Positions 63,017-64,000 of a stretch of 64,000 bases of DNA are shown here, piece by piece. The stretch comes from Candidatus Poribacteria bacterium (GTDB taxonomy: Bacteria > Poribacteria > WGA-4E > WGA-3G), in NCBI GenBank assembly GCA_026710795.1, contig JAPOQK010000098.1:1-64000 (forward strand), read 5' to 3'. How positions within the stretch are numbered: position 1 is the stretch's first letter; the number at the start of each line of letters is the position of its first letter. The position numbers and the translations under genes were made by a program. Below the pieces are notes generated by a model. The model worked only from the letters and a program-made list of their open reading frames with translations, made no database searches and was not told where the DNA came from.

Positions 63017-64000
63017 TTATATTTTGGATTTAATTTTCATCAAACGTTCACCAGCTTCTAACAGAATATCATCTGCCATACTAAACATAAATCGGAACTT
63101 TGATTTTCCAAGGTCTGAATTACTATAGAAACTTGTTCCCGGCACACCACCAACACCAATTTCTTTTACCAACCAATGTGCGAATGTTGTGTCATCAGGA
63201 AAGCCAAATTCGGTAATGTCAGTCATAATGTAATATGCACCCTCTGGAGCGGCACAAAGGAAGCCAGCCTTCGTAAGAGTTTCAACAAGACGTTTTCGAT
63301 TTTTGTCATATTTTGTTATCAAATCTTGATAATAACTCTGTGGCAAGTTAAGGGCAACAACACCTGCCCGCTGCAAAGGATGGGGTGCACCAACTGTAAG
63401 AAAATCATGCATTTTTCGGATAGCATTGGTCAATGTTTCTGGTGCTACAACATACCCTAAACGCCATCCAGTCATGGAATATGTTTTACTTAATCCCGAT
63501 ACAGTAATTGTTCGATCCTGCATATTAGGTAGACTTCCAATGCTGATATGCGGCTTTCCATCATAAATCATATGCTCGTATATTTCATCTGTTACTGCGA
63601 TACAATCATATTCACAGCAAAGGTCTGCAATATGTTGTAGTTCATTCTGTGTAAAGACCTTTCCAAGTGGATTATTAGGTGTATTTAGAATTATTGCTTT
63701 CGTTTCTGAGGAGAATGCCCTATTTAATTCCTCATGATCATATGTAAACTCTGTTCCATCGCCATTTGTGGAAGTCTCACGCAGGGCAACATATACAGGT
63801 TTTGCTCCGGAAATAATAGTATCCGGACCGTAGTTTTCATAAAAGGGTTCAAAAATGATGACTTCATCACCGGGATTTATAATCGCAAGGAGGGCAGACA
63901 ACATGCCTTCTGTAGAACCACAAGTTACGGTTACATTCCTTACAGCATCGGTTTGTATACCGTTGAAAGTTGTCATTTTATGAGCGATTGCTTCACGAAA
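63017..64000 (-). CDS. Class I/II aminotransferase, 5' part beyond window
   Basis: Reads through the window edge: codons for FREAIAHK precede the first internal Met (63976), so the true start is beyond 64000. PLP fold-type I features include VTVTCGSTEGMLSALLAIIN, IILNTPNNPLGKV, VTDEIYEHMIY and the PLP lysine in TVSGLSKTYSMTGWRLGY. The C-terminal part has FRFMFSMADDILLEAGERL. Likely acts on aspartate, aromatic or related amino acids. Probably leads the small-protein/Rad50-like operon, since 45 bp separate them. Confidence 0.85.
   Translation of the reverse strand, partial: FREAIAHKMTTFNGIQTDAVRNVTVTCGSTEGMLSALLAIINPGDEVIIFEPFYENYGPDTIISGAKPVYVALRETSTNGDGTEFTYDHEELNRAFSSETKAIILNTPNNPLGKVFTQNELQHIADLCCEYDCIAVTDEIYEHMIYDGKPHISIGSLPNMQDRTITVSGLSKTYSMTGWRLGYVVAPETLTNAIRKMHDFLTVGAPHPLQRAGVVALNLPQSYYQDLITKYDKNRKRLVETLTKAGFLCAAPEGAYYIMTDITEFGFPDDTTFAHWLVKEIGVGGVPGTSFYSNSDLGKSKFRFMFSMADDILLEAGERLMKIKSKI

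Overview
The window is 64 kb of AT-rich bacterial DNA with densely packed genes, standard stop codons, and many TTG/GTG starts as well as ATG. LolA and several lipoprotein or Sec signal peptides point to a cell with an outer membrane. The gene mix is typical of uncultured Poribacteria and related sponge or marine lineages. It includes long WD40 and TPR proteins, phytanoyl-CoA dioxygenase plus ThuA, a sulfatase, Gfo/Idh/MocA, formylglycine-enzyme-like and CRTAC1 proteins, Uma2 nucleases, and short dispersed palindromic repeats. The taxonomic call is an inference from gene content, not a marker-gene result.

Layout. 1-860 is a repeat-rich gap with a MITE-like element. 921-10240 (+) holds selA, a formylglycine-enzyme-like lipoprotein, then a tight run of ABC ATPase, AddA-like helicase, a secreted jelly-roll protein and a secreted CRTAC1-like protein. 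Archease (-) and a 1.2-kaa secreted metalloprotease (+) follow. 14898-17552 (+) has a protein with a GrpE-like C-terminus and a D-cysteine-desulfhydrase-like enzyme. 17582-25999 is mixed metabolism: nitroreductase, PfkB kinase, isopropylmalate/isocitrate-type dehydrogenase, methyltransferase, YchF-like GTPase and plsC-cmk-tyrA. 26179-35561 (+) is a block of two membrane-anchored TPR proteins, a WD40-trypsin fusion and a paralogous WD40 protein, with a flavodoxin-reductase-like gene on the opposite strand. 35649-39328 (-) is argH-pyrF-sulfatase. Then come a VapBC-type toxin-antitoxin pair, PhyH and ThuA, an 0.9-kb gap, a small lipoprotein, rtcB, Gfo/Idh/MocA, a cupin, a Uma2 nuclease and ppdK.

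The strongest functional unit is 49957-56463 (-), a complete Pup-proteasome locus: mpa/ARC, dop, pup, prcB, prcA, pafA. A consensus promoter precedes it, and recA, thpR, pgsA and lolA lie just upstream. Every required part is visible: Pup ending Gly-Gly-Gln, the deamidase/depupylase Dop, the ligase PafA, the 20S alpha and beta subunits, and an ATPase whose C-terminus ends Gly-Thr-Tyr-Leu. Beyond it lie a tRNA-Gly/Cys/Val cluster, a short Rad50-like zinc-hook ATPase coupled to a 68-aa protein, and a class I aminotransferase cut by the window edge.

Other points of interest are proteins whose family active-site residues are replaced: an AddA-like helicase with a degraded nuclease motif, a sulfatase-fold enzyme with Thr at the formylglycine position, and a formylglycine-enzyme-like lipoprotein without the catalytic cysteines.
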